This document shows positions 50,999 to 58,641 of a DNA stretch of 64,000 nt, piece by piece (the stretch's first letter is position 1; each line of letters opens with the position of its first letter). The stretch is from contig NZ_JAVXZZ010000001.1 of assembly GCF_032337135.1 (NCBI RefSeq), forward strand, positions 682,001 through 746,000. Direction: 5' to 3'. The stretch comes from Allorhodoferax sp032337135. Lineage in GTDB: Bacteria; Pseudomonadota; Gammaproteobacteria; Burkholderiales; Burkholderiaceae_C. Both the position numbers and the translations under genes were made by a program. A model generated the notes under the pieces. It made no database searches, was not told where the DNA came from, and saw only the letters and a list, made by a program, of their open reading frames with translations.

Positions 50999-51451
50999 AT
51001 GCACCAACACTTCACCCGCACCACCACCGCCCTGGCCCTGGGCCTGACCCTGCTCAGCGCCCAGGCGCAGACCGCCACCGATCCCCTGTTGGCCGCGGCC
51101 AAGGAACCCGGCGCCGTCACCACCGCCAGCGGCCTGGTGTACCGAAGCCTGGCCGAGGGTACGGGTGCCAGCCCCACCGCCAGTGACCGCGTCAAGGTGC
51201 ACTACAAGGGCACCTTCCCCGATGGCCGCGAGTTCGACAGCTCGTACAAGCGCGGCACGCCCATCGAGTTCCCCCTGAGCGGCGTCATCCCCTGCTGGAC
51301 CGAAGGCGTGCAGAAGATGAAGGTGGGTAGCAAGGCCAAGCTCACCTGCCCGGCCTCCATTGCCTACGGCTCGCGCGGTGCCGGCGGCGTGATTCCGCCC
51401 AATGCCACCTTGCAGTTCGAGGTGGAGTTGCTGGGCATCAACGGCAAGTAA
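50999..51451 (+). CDS. periplasmic FKBP-type peptidyl-prolyl isomerase
   Basis: The 150-residue enzyme has a signal peptide (MHQHFTRTTTALALGLTLLS, cut after AQAQ) and an FKBP domain: VKVHYKGTFPDGREFDSSYK, then VIPCWTEGVQKMKVGSKAKL and ASIAYGSRGAGGVIPPNATL. It should speed proline isomerisation during folding of secreted proteins. Most residues of the drug-binding pocket (Tyr, Phe, Asp, Trp, Tyr) are visible. The frame starts at 50939, but only the ATG at 50999 gives a signal peptide. It may help fold periplasmic proteins such as the binding proteins encoded nearby. Confidence 0.93.
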   Translation: MHQHFTRTTTALALGLTLLSAQAQTATDPLLAAAKEPGAVTTASGLVYRSLAEGTGASPTASDRVKVHYKGTFPDGREFDSSYKRGTPIEFPLSGVIPCWTEGVQKMKVGSKAKLTCPASIAYGSRGAGGVIPPNATLQFEVELLGINGK

Positions 51452-51468
51452 ACCGGTGCATGGAGCGC

Positions 51469-51488
51469 CTGGCCGTTTTTTCGGCCAG
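51469..51488 (+). terminator. possible weak hairpin after the FKBP gene
   Basis: CTGGCCG and CGGCCAG pair with a loop of six Ts. The Ts are in the loop rather than after the stem, so it is a poor standard terminator; it may still stop transcription from the FKBP gene. Confidence 0.35.
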
Positions 51489-51626
51489 CGCTTCTGCAGA
51501 ACCGCAAGCCCCCCGGCTGGCGTACAGTCACCATGCGGGTAGTGCTGCTTTTCGCCTGGCCGCAAAGGCAGCATCGACGCCATTCACGTGCAACTGCGTT
51601 GGGTTGAACACTGCGGGAAGCTCACC

Positions 51627-53864
51627 ATGAACGTTCTGTCGCGCATTCCACCGGGACTCGTCGGCGATTTCTGGGGCGGGCTTGCCGCCATGCTGGTGGC
51701 CCTGCCCTCGGCGATCGCGTTCGGCGTCACCATCTTCTCGCCACTGGGCGGCGCATACGCGGCCTACGGCGCGCTGGCCGGCATCCTGGGGGTTACGGCC
51801 CTGGGCCTGGTCGCACCGGCCATGGGCGGTACCCAGCGGCTGATCACGGCCCCCTGCGCACCTGCCGCCGCCGTGTTGTCGGCCTTTGCCATCGAGTTCA
51901 TGCGCACCGGTGCGACGCCGCAGACGGTGCTGTTCCTGCTGATGGCCATTGGACTGCTCTCGGGCGCGCTGCAGGTGCTCTACGGCACGATCGGCCTGGG
52001 ACGGCTGATCAAGTACATGCCCTATCCGGTCGTCAGCGGCTACCTGTCGGGCGTCGGCCTGATCATCATCGGCAGCCAGCTGCCTAAGCTCCTTGGCGTA
52101 CCCGGCGGCCAAGGTTTCTGGCAGGCGCTGGTCCATGTCGATGGATGGCAGTGGCAGGCCATCGTGGTCGGCCTGGTCACGGCCGGCACCATGGTGGGCG
52201 GGCCACGCCTGACCCAGCGCGTGCCCGCGGTGATCCTGGCCCTGGGCGCCGGCATGCTCAGCTACTTCGGTCTGGGGCTGATCGACCCTGCCCTGCTGGT
52301 GGTCGAGGGCAACGCACTGATTGTCGGCCCCATGGGCGGTGGCGCGGGCGGCAGTGCTGGTGGCTTTGCCGAGGCATTCGCCGGCCGTCTCGCGTCGGTA
52401 CAAGGCATTGACCTGGCGCAGCTGCACTCCTTGCTGGTGCCGGCACTCACCCTGTCCGTGCTGCTGTCGATCGATACGCTCAAGACCTGTGTGGTGCTGG
52501 ATGCGATGACACGCACGCGGCACAACTCGAACCGCGAACTGGTCGGCCAGGGCCTGGGCAACCTGGCCTCAGGCCTGGTGGGCGGCATTCCCGGCGCCGG
52601 CACCATGGGCGCGACGCTGGTGAACATGTCCAGTGGCGCCGTCAGTCGGCTCTCGGGGGTGATGGAAGGCGCACTGGCCCTGCTCGCCTTCCTGTTGCTG
52701 GGGCGCCTGATCGCTTGGGTGCCGATTGCCGCCCTGGCCGCGATTCTCATCGTCATTGGCGTGCGCATGATCGACCGCCACAGCTTTGCCCTGGTGAAGA
52801 CCCGGCACACGGTGCTCGATTTCGTCGTCATCCTCGCGGTGGTGGGGGTGGCCTTGTTCGTCGGCCTGATTCCGGCATCGGGCACCGGCATTGCGCTGGC
52901 GATCCTGCTGTTCATCCGCGAGCAGCTCGGCGCATCCATCGTGCGGCGCAAGATTCTGGGCAACCAGAGCTTTTCGAAGCGCACCCGCCCCGAAGACGAG
53001 ATGCGGATTCTTGCCGCCGAGGGCGGGCAGGCGGTCATCATCGAACTGCAAGGAAGCCTGTTCTTCGGAACCACCGACCAGCTCTACTCGGTGCTGGAAG
53101 ACGAAATCAAGACGCGCAAGTACATCGTGCTGGACATGCGCCGGGTGCAAACCATCGACATCACCGCCGCCCACTTGCTGGAGCAGGTGCGCGACATGAT
53201 GTCCGAGAAGAACGGCTTCCTGGTGTACAGCCACCTGCCGACGCGGCTGCCCTCGGGTCAGAACATGCAGCAGTATGTGAACCAGACCGGATTGGCGCCC
53301 TACAAGAGCGCAGCGCGCGTGTTCGACGACATTGACGAGGCCAAAGGCTGGATCGAGAACCGCATCCTCAAGGAGGTGGCCGGCCGACTGAATGATGTGC
53401 CGGCCAAGGAGGTCGAGGAAGCCCCCCTGCAACTGCACGAATTCGAGCTGTTCAAGGCCCGAAAAGAGGACACCCTGATCGAGCTGGACGCACTCCTGGT
53501 ACGCGCCAGCCACGCCAAGGGCGAAAGGATCTTCTCGCGCGGCGACCCGGGCGGCCAGCTGTTCTTGGTACGCAAGGGACTGGTGCACTTCTCCATCCCT
53601 CTCGGCAGCGGACAAGTCCGTAGCCTCAACATGTGCGGCCGTGGCGCCTTCTTCGGCGAACTGACGTTCCTGGATGGCGGCACCCACTCCGTGGACGCTA
53701 CGGCGTTCAGCGATGTGGAGCTGTTCGTGCTGTCACGCAGCGCCTTCGACGCCTTTGCGGAACAGCACCGAAAAGCAGCGCTGAAGCTGATCGAGGGCCT
53801 GGCCAGTACCCTCACCATTCGCGTTCGCCACCTCACCGGCGAGGTGGTGGCGCTGGAGTCCTGA
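51627..53864 (+). CDS. SulP anion transporter fused to STAS and cyclic-nucleotide-like domains
   Basis: The 745-residue membrane protein has a SulP transport domain (about residues 15-440; opening GGLAAMLVALPSAIAFGVTI), a STAS domain (about 455-565; VIIELQGSLFFGTTDQLYSV and the phosphorylatable-site region LDMRRVQTIDITAAH) and a C-terminal cyclic-nucleotide-like domain (about 615-735; FFGELTFLDGGTHSVDATA). SulP proteins carry sulfate, bicarbonate or other anions. The usual phosphate-binding Arg of cyclic-nucleotide domains is missing in GTHSVDATA, so binding of cAMP is doubtful. The start at 51627 follows CGGGAAGCTCACC. The transported ion is unknown. Confidence 0.9.
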   Translation: MNVLSRIPPGLVGDFWGGLAAMLVALPSAIAFGVTIFSPLGGAYAAYGALAGILGVTALGLVAPAMGGTQRLITAPCAPAAAVLSAFAIEFMRTGATPQTVLFLLMAIGLLSGALQVLYGTIGLGRLIKYMPYPVVSGYLSGVGLIIIGSQLPKLLGVPGGQGFWQALVHVDGWQWQAIVVGLVTAGTMVGGPRLTQRVPAVILALGAGMLSYFGLGLIDPALLVVEGNALIVGPMGGGAGGSAGGFAEAFAGRLASVQGIDLAQLHSLLVPALTLSVLLSIDTLKTCVVLDAMTRTRHNSNRELVGQGLGNLASGLVGGIPGAGTMGATLVNMSSGAVSRLSGVMEGALALLAFLLLGRLIAWVPIAALAAILIVIGVRMIDRHSFALVKTRHTVLDFVVILAVVGVALFVGLIPASGTGIALAILLFIREQLGASIVRRKILGNQSFSKRTRPEDEMRILAAEGGQAVIIELQGSLFFGTTDQLYSVLEDEIKTRKYIVLDMRRVQTIDITAAHLLEQVRDMMSEKNGFLVYSHLPTRLPSGQNMQQYVNQTGLAPYKSAARVFDDIDEAKGWIENRILKEVAGRLNDVPAKEVEEAPLQLHEFELFKARKEDTLIELDALLVRASHAKGERIFSRGDPGGQLFLVRKGLVHFSIPLGSGQVRSLNMCGRGAFFGELTFLDGGTHSVDATAFSDVELFVLSRSAFDAFAEQHRKAALKLIEGLASTLTIRVRHLTGEVVALES

Positions 53865-54455
53865 ACAGACGGTGTTTTCTCGCCGGCGTGGGGGGAATCT
53901 CGATGCAAAACAAAGGAATTTTTCCCGATTGCGTCGACTTCAAGGCTGTTAGCTGTCGCCTACCAGTTCAACGCCAACTCACACAATCGCCCCAAAGCGG
54001 GATTTGGGCAGCTCTAACTCACTGGCCCTTTGCAGACGTTTCTCGTTCGCAATTTTTGACAGCTAAATTTCCATCACATTTGCGCACAGGGTGTGTCATT
54101 GCTTAATAGGCATGCACATGGCAACAGTCCGCACCATTACGTGCTTTAACAAAGTTTTCCAGTAGTTATCCACACCGTTGAACACAGACGCTGTGGATAA
54201 AGATTGGATCCCCAGTTCAATCAAAACTCCTTTGCAGATACGGCAAAAACTGCTGTGACCCCGTGCAGGCATACGCTGGCCGACGGCGCAAACGTCCCTC
54301 GCCAGCGCGCAAAACAGCCCTTCAGTGTGACGCGCTGATGACATTTTTCTTGCGAGTTTATGAATTTGAATGGGCACTCAAAATTTGCCTCTCAGGCACA
54401 TATTGCAACGCAACAATTCAACATTAAGATGGGACGAAATGTCTGGAGAAGTTCG
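53865..54455. other. 590-base gap without a supported gene
   Basis: This is the only long gap in the window. It is lower in GC than the neighbours. The one sizeable frame inside (54096-54377, minus) has no ribosome site or family likeness and I left it out. The region contains the inverted pair of DnaA boxes at 54166-54200 and a TTGACA at 54056 without a convincing -10. No RNA gene was recognised. Confidence 0.6.
54166..54200. promoter_or_regulatory. inverted pair of perfect DnaA boxes
   Basis: TTATCCACA (54166-54174) and TGTGGATAA (54192-54200) are both exact copies of the high-affinity DnaA box, facing each other with 17 bases between. The symmetry extends to 12-base arms with one mismatch. 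No dnaA, dnaN or gyrB gene is near, so this is unlikely to be the main origin; DnaA-controlled expression or titration is more likely. Confidence 0.6.
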
Positions 54456-54734
54456 ATGCGCGCCATCAAGAAAACCCGCCTCTACATAGAGCACAACCCG
54501 GATTCCGAAGCGGCCAAATTGCTGGCTCGCTTGGTACTTTCACTTGAAAGAGAGACCGAATTCCCGGTATCGGATTTGTACAAGCTGGACTTTGATCGCT
54601 TCAAACTCGCACTGAATTTATTGGACGAGTGGAGACTAGATAGGTACTACGCTGGCAAAGGGCGCTTGTTCGACGTGTCGTTCCAAATGCACAACATGCA
54701 GCCCCCTGAAGCCGGGACCTCGACCAATTCCTAG
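54456..54734 (+). CDS. small conserved-looking protein of unknown function
   Basis: The 92-residue protein (MRAIKKTRLYIEHNPDSEAA, then LARLVLSLERETEFPVSDLY and FKLALNLLDEWRLDRYYAGK) is mostly helical with no signal or membrane segment. GGAGAAGTTCG gives a good ribosome binding site for the ATG at 54456, and the frame before it lacks one. I have a faint recollection of similar short proteins in Burkholderiales but cannot name a family. It ends four bases inside the convergent membrane-protein gene. Codon use is less GC-rich than the genes to the left. Confidence 0.65.
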   Translation: MRAIKKTRLYIEHNPDSEAAKLLARLVLSLERETEFPVSDLYKLDFDRFKLALNLLDEWRLDRYYAGKGRLFDVSFQMHNMQPPEAGTSTNS

Positions 54735-55237
54735 GCAGCGTTTGGATGACCTTGGAGTCTCTGCTGCCCATGCTGTATCGGTGATGGACGGTGATCGGCG
54801 ATCACGATGTCTTGTTCGGATGTAATAAGCACTGGCCATGCGATTCCCGGCTTGAAATAGCACAGGCAGGGTTCCGGCTCAGTGCAGGGAAAGGCCCAGC
54901 GGGCATTGGGGTAGTGCCAAGCCGAACCATCGGGAAGTTGAACTTCGGCGTCACACTCAAAATACTGACCGCGCTGGACGGGATAGATGTGCAGTAACCC
55001 TGGGGACATGATTTCCAAATGTGCAGCAGTTTTTGCGTCCGTCCAAGCTTGCTTCGCATTGCTCACATGCATGCAGTACAGCGCGCAGAGTGCGGCTGCA
55101 ATCCAGCACAGGTCGTCATCAAGAAAAAAAGCCAAAGCCCAACTCAGGGACAGCAGTCCGAACCCGCAAACGAGTGCATAACCCCGATCGTAATGGACCC
55201 GTATGGCTTCTAGTTGTGCGCTTGGGTTGGCGTTCAT
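54731..55237 (-). CDS. membrane protein of unknown function
   Basis: The 168-residue protein has two adjacent transmembrane helices (about residues 21-39, ALVCGFGLLSLSWALAFFL, and 43-58, LCWIAAALCALYCMHV) joined by Asp-Asp-Asp, then a 110-residue soluble domain rich in aromatic residues and Cys (DAEVQLPDGSAWHYPNARWA, ALCYFKPGIAW-like). I do not recognise it. The ATG at 55237 is the only start before the first helix that fits; the frame is open further upstream. It is divergent from the PilZ gene and overlaps the end of the small gene at 54456. Confidence 0.6.
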   Translation of the reverse strand: MNANPSAQLEAIRVHYDRGYALVCGFGLLSLSWALAFFLDDDLCWIAAALCALYCMHVSNAKQAWTDAKTAAHLEIMSPGLLHIYPVQRGQYFECDAEVQLPDGSAWHYPNARWAFPCTEPEPCLCYFKPGIAWPVLITSEQDIVIADHRPSPIQHGQQRLQGHPNAA

Positions 55238-55323
55238 GGTGTGGCCTGTTGTGAGTAGTTGCGTCACATAAATGTCGAATTGTTTTGTGACAATTTCATA
55301 ACAACACTTCAGCAACTTGCAGC

Positions 55324-55722
55324 ATGACAACACAAGACAAACGCCGCCATTCCCGCTCACAGTTCTTTCTGTTGCACAAGGATGGTCAACCTCTGCCGGT
55401 CTACGCATTCAGAGATGAACTTGACCTGGTCGCAATTCCCGCATTGCTGCTCGACATGGGCGCGGGTGGAGTACAGGTTCTGACGACAGCAGACGATGCT
55501 CCAGTTGCTGGCACCTATGACCTAGAGGTACGGCACTCGGAACTGCTAGACGCAGAGATGCCGCGCGTCAGGATAGTTAAAGCCTGGCAACGCCAAGACG
55601 GGATCAATGTAAGGACGGGATTCGCTTTCAGTGACTGCCAAGAGGTACAGAACCTTCTTGGTAAATGCTTGGCAGCTTCTGAACACCATTTGTTGCGCTG
55701 TGTGTTGCACCCATCGGAATAG
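55324..55722 (+). CDS. PilZ domain protein (c-di-GMP receptor)
   Basis: The 132-residue protein has the PilZ signature: RRHSR near the N-terminus (the RxxxR motif that grips c-di-GMP) and DMGAGGVQV in place of the usual D/NxSxxG. The Ser of the second motif is changed to Gly, which may weaken binding. It should bind c-di-GMP and alter the behaviour of a partner. The two c-di-GMP enzymes at 0.3-8.1 kb are far from it, so no direct link is implied. Its upstream gap is shared with the divergent membrane-protein gene. Confidence 0.85.
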   Translation: MTTQDKRRHSRSQFFLLHKDGQPLPVYAFRDELDLVAIPALLLDMGAGGVQVLTTADDAPVAGTYDLEVRHSELLDAEMPRVRIVKAWQRQDGINVRTGFAFSDCQEVQNLLGKCLAASEHHLLRCVLHPSE

Positions 55723-55752
55723 GGTCGCGACACGAAAGAATGACATTGCCCG

Positions 55753-56439
55753 CTAGCGAAACAATTCAACAATTTCCCAGTTTCGCTCCTGTGCGATACG
55801 ACGCAGCGCATCGTCGGGATTGGTCGCAACAGGCTTGTCGACCGCTTCAAGTAATGGAAGGTCGTTGATCGAGTCCGAATAGAAGGTTGTGCGCGTGATG
55901 GCCATGTCCAGACCACGTGAACGTAGCCACTGCTCTACACGAGCAACTTTTCCTTCCCTGAACGAAGGAACCCCCGAGATGCCTCCGGTGTAGCCGCCAG
56001 TGTTGGCATCTATTTCCAAGTCCACCGCGATTAGGTGTTCAATGCCGAACAGCGGTGCGATCGGTCTGGTCACAAACTCATTTGTCGCCGTGACTAGTAC
56101 TATCGTATCGCCCAACTCCTGGTGCTTTTTCACCAAAGACAAAGCAGCCGGCATTATCACCGGGGCTATAACATCCGAGACGTATGCAGAGCGTGCGTTG
56201 AGGCACTCTTCGCGACTTCGTATACGCAGCGCCCTCGTTGCAAACTCTATGTATTCGTGGATATCAAGCGTGCCGTTTTTGTATTGTGAGTAGAACTGAT
56301 CATTGCGACTCGCAAATTGATCTGGATCCACCCAACCCAGCATCACAGTGTAGGTTCCCCAGCTGAAATCCGAATCCATAGGGATCAGGGTGTGATCAAG
56401 ATCGAAGAACGCGAAACTTGGAGTGGACTGTGATTTCAT
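55753..56439 (-). CDS. HAD-IB family hydrolase (phosphatase-like), coupled to pbfA
   Basis: The 228-residue enzyme has all four HAD motifs: DLDHT (D13 and D15), the Thr of VTAT (T117), Lys in REGKVARV (K164) and DSINDLP (D189, N192, D193). The helical insert after motif I and the overall length match SerB-like HAD-IB phosphatases, not phosphonoacetaldehyde hydrolase PhnX, which starts with a DWAGT-type motif and has a Schiff-base Lys in its cap. Its start overlaps the stop of pbfA as ATGA, so it is translationally coupled and probably belongs to AEP metabolism. Its substrate is unknown. Confidence 0.88.
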   Translation of the reverse strand: MKSQSTPSFAFFDLDHTLIPMDSDFSWGTYTVMLGWVDPDQFASRNDQFYSQYKNGTLDIHEYIEFATRALRIRSREECLNARSAYVSDVIAPVIMPAALSLVKKHQELGDTIVLVTATNEFVTRPIAPLFGIEHLIAVDLEIDANTGGYTGGISGVPSFREGKVARVEQWLRSRGLDMAITRTTFYSDSINDLPLLEAVDKPVATNPDDALRRIAQERNWEIVELFR

Positions 56440-57782
56440 TTGCTTTCAGCTTGAATTGCATTAACCACACACTGCGCTGCCCACAGCATGTCTTCGTCCG
56501 ATACGTTCAGCGGCGGAGACAGCACCAAAACGGATCCCTGCCCAACCTTGAAGGACAAACCGTTGCTGAGGCACCGATAGAGCACCGCCTCAGCCATATC
56601 TGACGCGCTGCGATTTGGGATGCTTTGCATTTCGATGCCAATGAGAAGTCCCAGCCCGCGAACCTCGCGCACACTGGGCAAACACCGGGTCCCGTCGGTT
56701 AGCAGTTGCTTTAGCTTCAGGCCTTTCTGAGTTGACTTGATAAGCAATTGCTCGTCATCCAACGTATCTAGAACCGCTACTGCCGCAGCACATGCCACTG
56801 GATTTTTCTCGTGGGTGTAGTGCCCCAGCGAAATATGCTGTGCCACGTCAAACTCAGCACGGGCCAACAGCGCCGCTAGTGGCATGCTGGCACCCCCCAG
56901 ACCCTTGCCGAGGACTAGCATGTCCGGCTCTATGCCGTAGTGCTCAATGGCAAACAATGTGCCAGTGCGCCCCAGCGCGATGGGAATTTCGTCGACGATA
57001 AGCAAGGCACCATGTCGGTCACAAATCGCGCGCAGTTGACGGTAGTAATTGGGCGGAGGAATCTGCACATCCGTGCAGCGGATGGTTTCCACCACCACAG
57101 CTGCCACATCACCTTCCTTGCGCATGCAGTAATCGATGTAGTCCACACAGCGCAAGGTACAGGTGCCACCGCATCCCAACGCGCATGCCCCTGGATCGCA
57201 GGGTGGAACGTGCATTGCGCCACTCATCAGCGGGCCCATGCCAGCGCGAAAGACTGATTCGCCACCCAGAGAGATGGCATCGAGCGACGCGCCATGGAAC
57301 GAGTCCCACATTGAAATCGTCTTGAATCGCCCGGTTACAACCCGTGCGAGCTTGATCGCCATGCCTATGGCGGAGGTACCACCCGGGGCAAACAACGCCT
57401 TGGCATTGCCCATCGGGGCTGCCGAGCAAAGTCGCCGCGCCAGATCGATGGCGTGGTGATTAGTGTAGCGCCTCGGGCAAAAAGCCAACTCCTCCAGGGT
57501 GGCGGTCATGGCAGCAACCACATGAGGGTGTGCATAACCAACTTGGTGCAGGCTGTTGCCATGGAAATCCAGAATGCGACGCCCCTGTACATCGGTCAGC
57601 CACGAGCCCTGAGCCTGCTGCAACACATTCAGGCATGGAGTGGACATTGATTGGTGAAAGAACCAACGAGCGTCTTCATCCAACAATGCCTGGGTGGTTG
57701 TGTCAATGTGATCCCGCGCCCAGGCCTGTCGGCGCGGCCCTATGTTCACATCGCCCTCGGAAACGTCGGCGCTATTGGTCAT
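56436..57782 (-). CDS. pbfA: class III PLP enzyme, probable (R)-1-hydroxy-2-aminoethylphosphonate ammonia-lyase
   Basis: The 448-residue PLP enzyme has the aminotransferase class III fold with the Lys of LVLGKGLGGASMP (K293) as cofactor anchor. The segment SFHGASLDAISLGGESVFRA and its place beside AEP transport, PhnW and GntR genes match PbfA, which converts (R)-1-hydroxy-AEP to phosphonoacetaldehyde and ammonia. It contains an unusual Cys series, C195, C200, C204, C208, C212 and C219. It overlaps the GntR gene by 11 bases and the HAD gene by four. An ordinary transaminase is the alternative. Confidence 0.82.
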   Translation of the reverse strand: MTNSADVSEGDVNIGPRRQAWARDHIDTTTQALLDEDARWFFHQSMSTPCLNVLQQAQGSWLTDVQGRRILDFHGNSLHQVGYAHPHVVAAMTATLEELAFCPRRYTNHHAIDLARRLCSAAPMGNAKALFAPGGTSAIGMAIKLARVVTGRFKTISMWDSFHGASLDAISLGGESVFRAGMGPLMSGAMHVPPCDPGACALGCGGTCTLRCVDYIDYCMRKEGDVAAVVVETIRCTDVQIPPPNYYRQLRAICDRHGALLIVDEIPIALGRTGTLFAIEHYGIEPDMLVLGKGLGGASMPLAALLARAEFDVAQHISLGHYTHEKNPVACAAAVAVLDTLDDEQLLIKSTQKGLKLKQLLTDGTRCLPSVREVRGLGLLIGIEMQSIPNRSASDMAEAVLYRCLSNGLSFKVGQGSVLVLSPPLNVSDEDMLWAAQCVVNAIQAESK

Positions 57783-58476
57783 CGCTCACCCCTGCCAACT
57801 CCCCATCCTTGATCATGCGCTGCCTTCCGCCATGTGCATGGGCAAAGAGGGCGTTTGCACATGCTTCGGCGTCGCCCTTCTCTATCAGGTCGACGATCTG
57901 GGCATGCTCCTTGGCGAAGTTGATGATCGCGCTGGGAGCATAGAGATTGCGCTTACGAAACAATGCCAGTTGCTTGGCTACCTTGCGGTAGGTGTCGGTC
58001 AGGGCCTGGTTTCCAGCAAAAAAAACCAGTTCGTCGTGGAAGCGCAGGTTGAGACTATGGAATGCCTCTACGTCTGACTCCTTGACGCGGCGCATCTGGT
58101 TGGTGAGGCTGCGCAGAGTGGCGAGTTGTTTCTTGCTGATGCTGCCACAGAGCAATCGCCCGGCCGTGGCGTCCAAGCCGGCGCGCAGGTCATACAACTG
58201 CGCCGCCTCTGACAACGCAATCTTGCGCACGAAAGTTCCTCGGTTTCGCTCTAGCTTGAACAAACCGCCCATTTCCAATAGCCGAATAGCTTCTCGCAAT
58301 GGACCGCGCGAAACCCCGAACTTGCGTGCCAGCTCGACTTCGTTAAGACGCTCCCCAGGCAGCAAGTCCCCACGCACGACCATGTCCTCGATGGAGTCTG
58401 CAATGAGGCGCGTGACTGGGGTAGTGCGTAGCAGTTCCAGTGCTTCAGCACGATCTATTTCAACTGTTTCGTTCAT
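57772..58476 (-). CDS. phnR: GntR/FCD family regulator of phosphonate use (PhnR-like)
   Basis: The 234-residue repressor has an N-terminal winged helix (LNEVELARKFGVSRGPLREA) and an FCD ligand domain (YDLRAGLDATAGRLLCGSIS, then LNLRFHDELVFFAGN). It matches in plan the GntR/FCD regulators found with AEP transporters in Burkholderia and relatives. The start at 58476 is preferred over the upstream one at 58497. It is divergent from the transporter genes; palindromes at 58514-58544 lie between them, so it probably represses both sides until AEP or a product is present. Confidence 0.85.
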   Translation of the reverse strand: MNETVEIDRAEALELLRTTPVTRLIADSIEDMVVRGDLLPGERLNEVELARKFGVSRGPLREAIRLLEMGGLFKLERNRGTFVRKIALSEAAQLYDLRAGLDATAGRLLCGSISKKQLATLRSLTNQMRRVKESDVEAFHSLNLRFHDELVFFAGNQALTDTYRKVAKQLALFRKRNLYAPSAIINFAKEHAQIVDLIEKGDAEACANALFAHAHGGRQRMIKDGELAGVSDDQ

Positions 58477-58513
58477 GGCAATGACTACAAAGTTCATGCC
58501 AGTTTAATGGAAA

Positions 58514-58544
58514 TTGACAACTGCAAACTGTCAACAGTTTGTCA
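58514..58544. promoter_or_regulatory. overlapping palindromes, probable operator of the AEP locus
   Basis: TTGACA (58514-58519) and TGTCAA (58529-58534) are inverted around nine bases, and AAACTGTCAACAGTTT (58525-58540) is a second perfect palindrome. TGACAACTG also reappears inverted as CAGTTTGTCA. All lie 40-100 bases from both divergent starts. This fits a site for the adjacent GntR-type regulator, perhaps with more than one dimer. Confidence 0.6.
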
Positions 58545-58641
58545 CAAACGCTCACTACGATTGCGCCCAGGACGCTTGCGAAGCCGTTGGGCGCGGAGTG
58601 TTCTGAATGCCCACCGACCGATTCTCTAACGGAGTTGTTAC

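Noticed and set aside
54166..54200. chromosomal origin of replication at the DnaA boxes
   Set aside because: Only two boxes, no AT-rich unwinding region and no dnaA, dnaN, gyrB or parAB genes nearby. Recorded as a DnaA-box pair instead.
54096..54377. 93-codon minus-strand frame in the 590-base gap
   Set aside because: There is no ribosome binding site or family likeness, and the frame covers the DnaA boxes. Spurious is more likely.
55753..56439. phosphonoacetaldehyde hydrolase (phnX)
   Set aside because: The first motif is DLDHT in a SerB-like setting, and the PhnX cap with its Schiff-base Lys is not seen.
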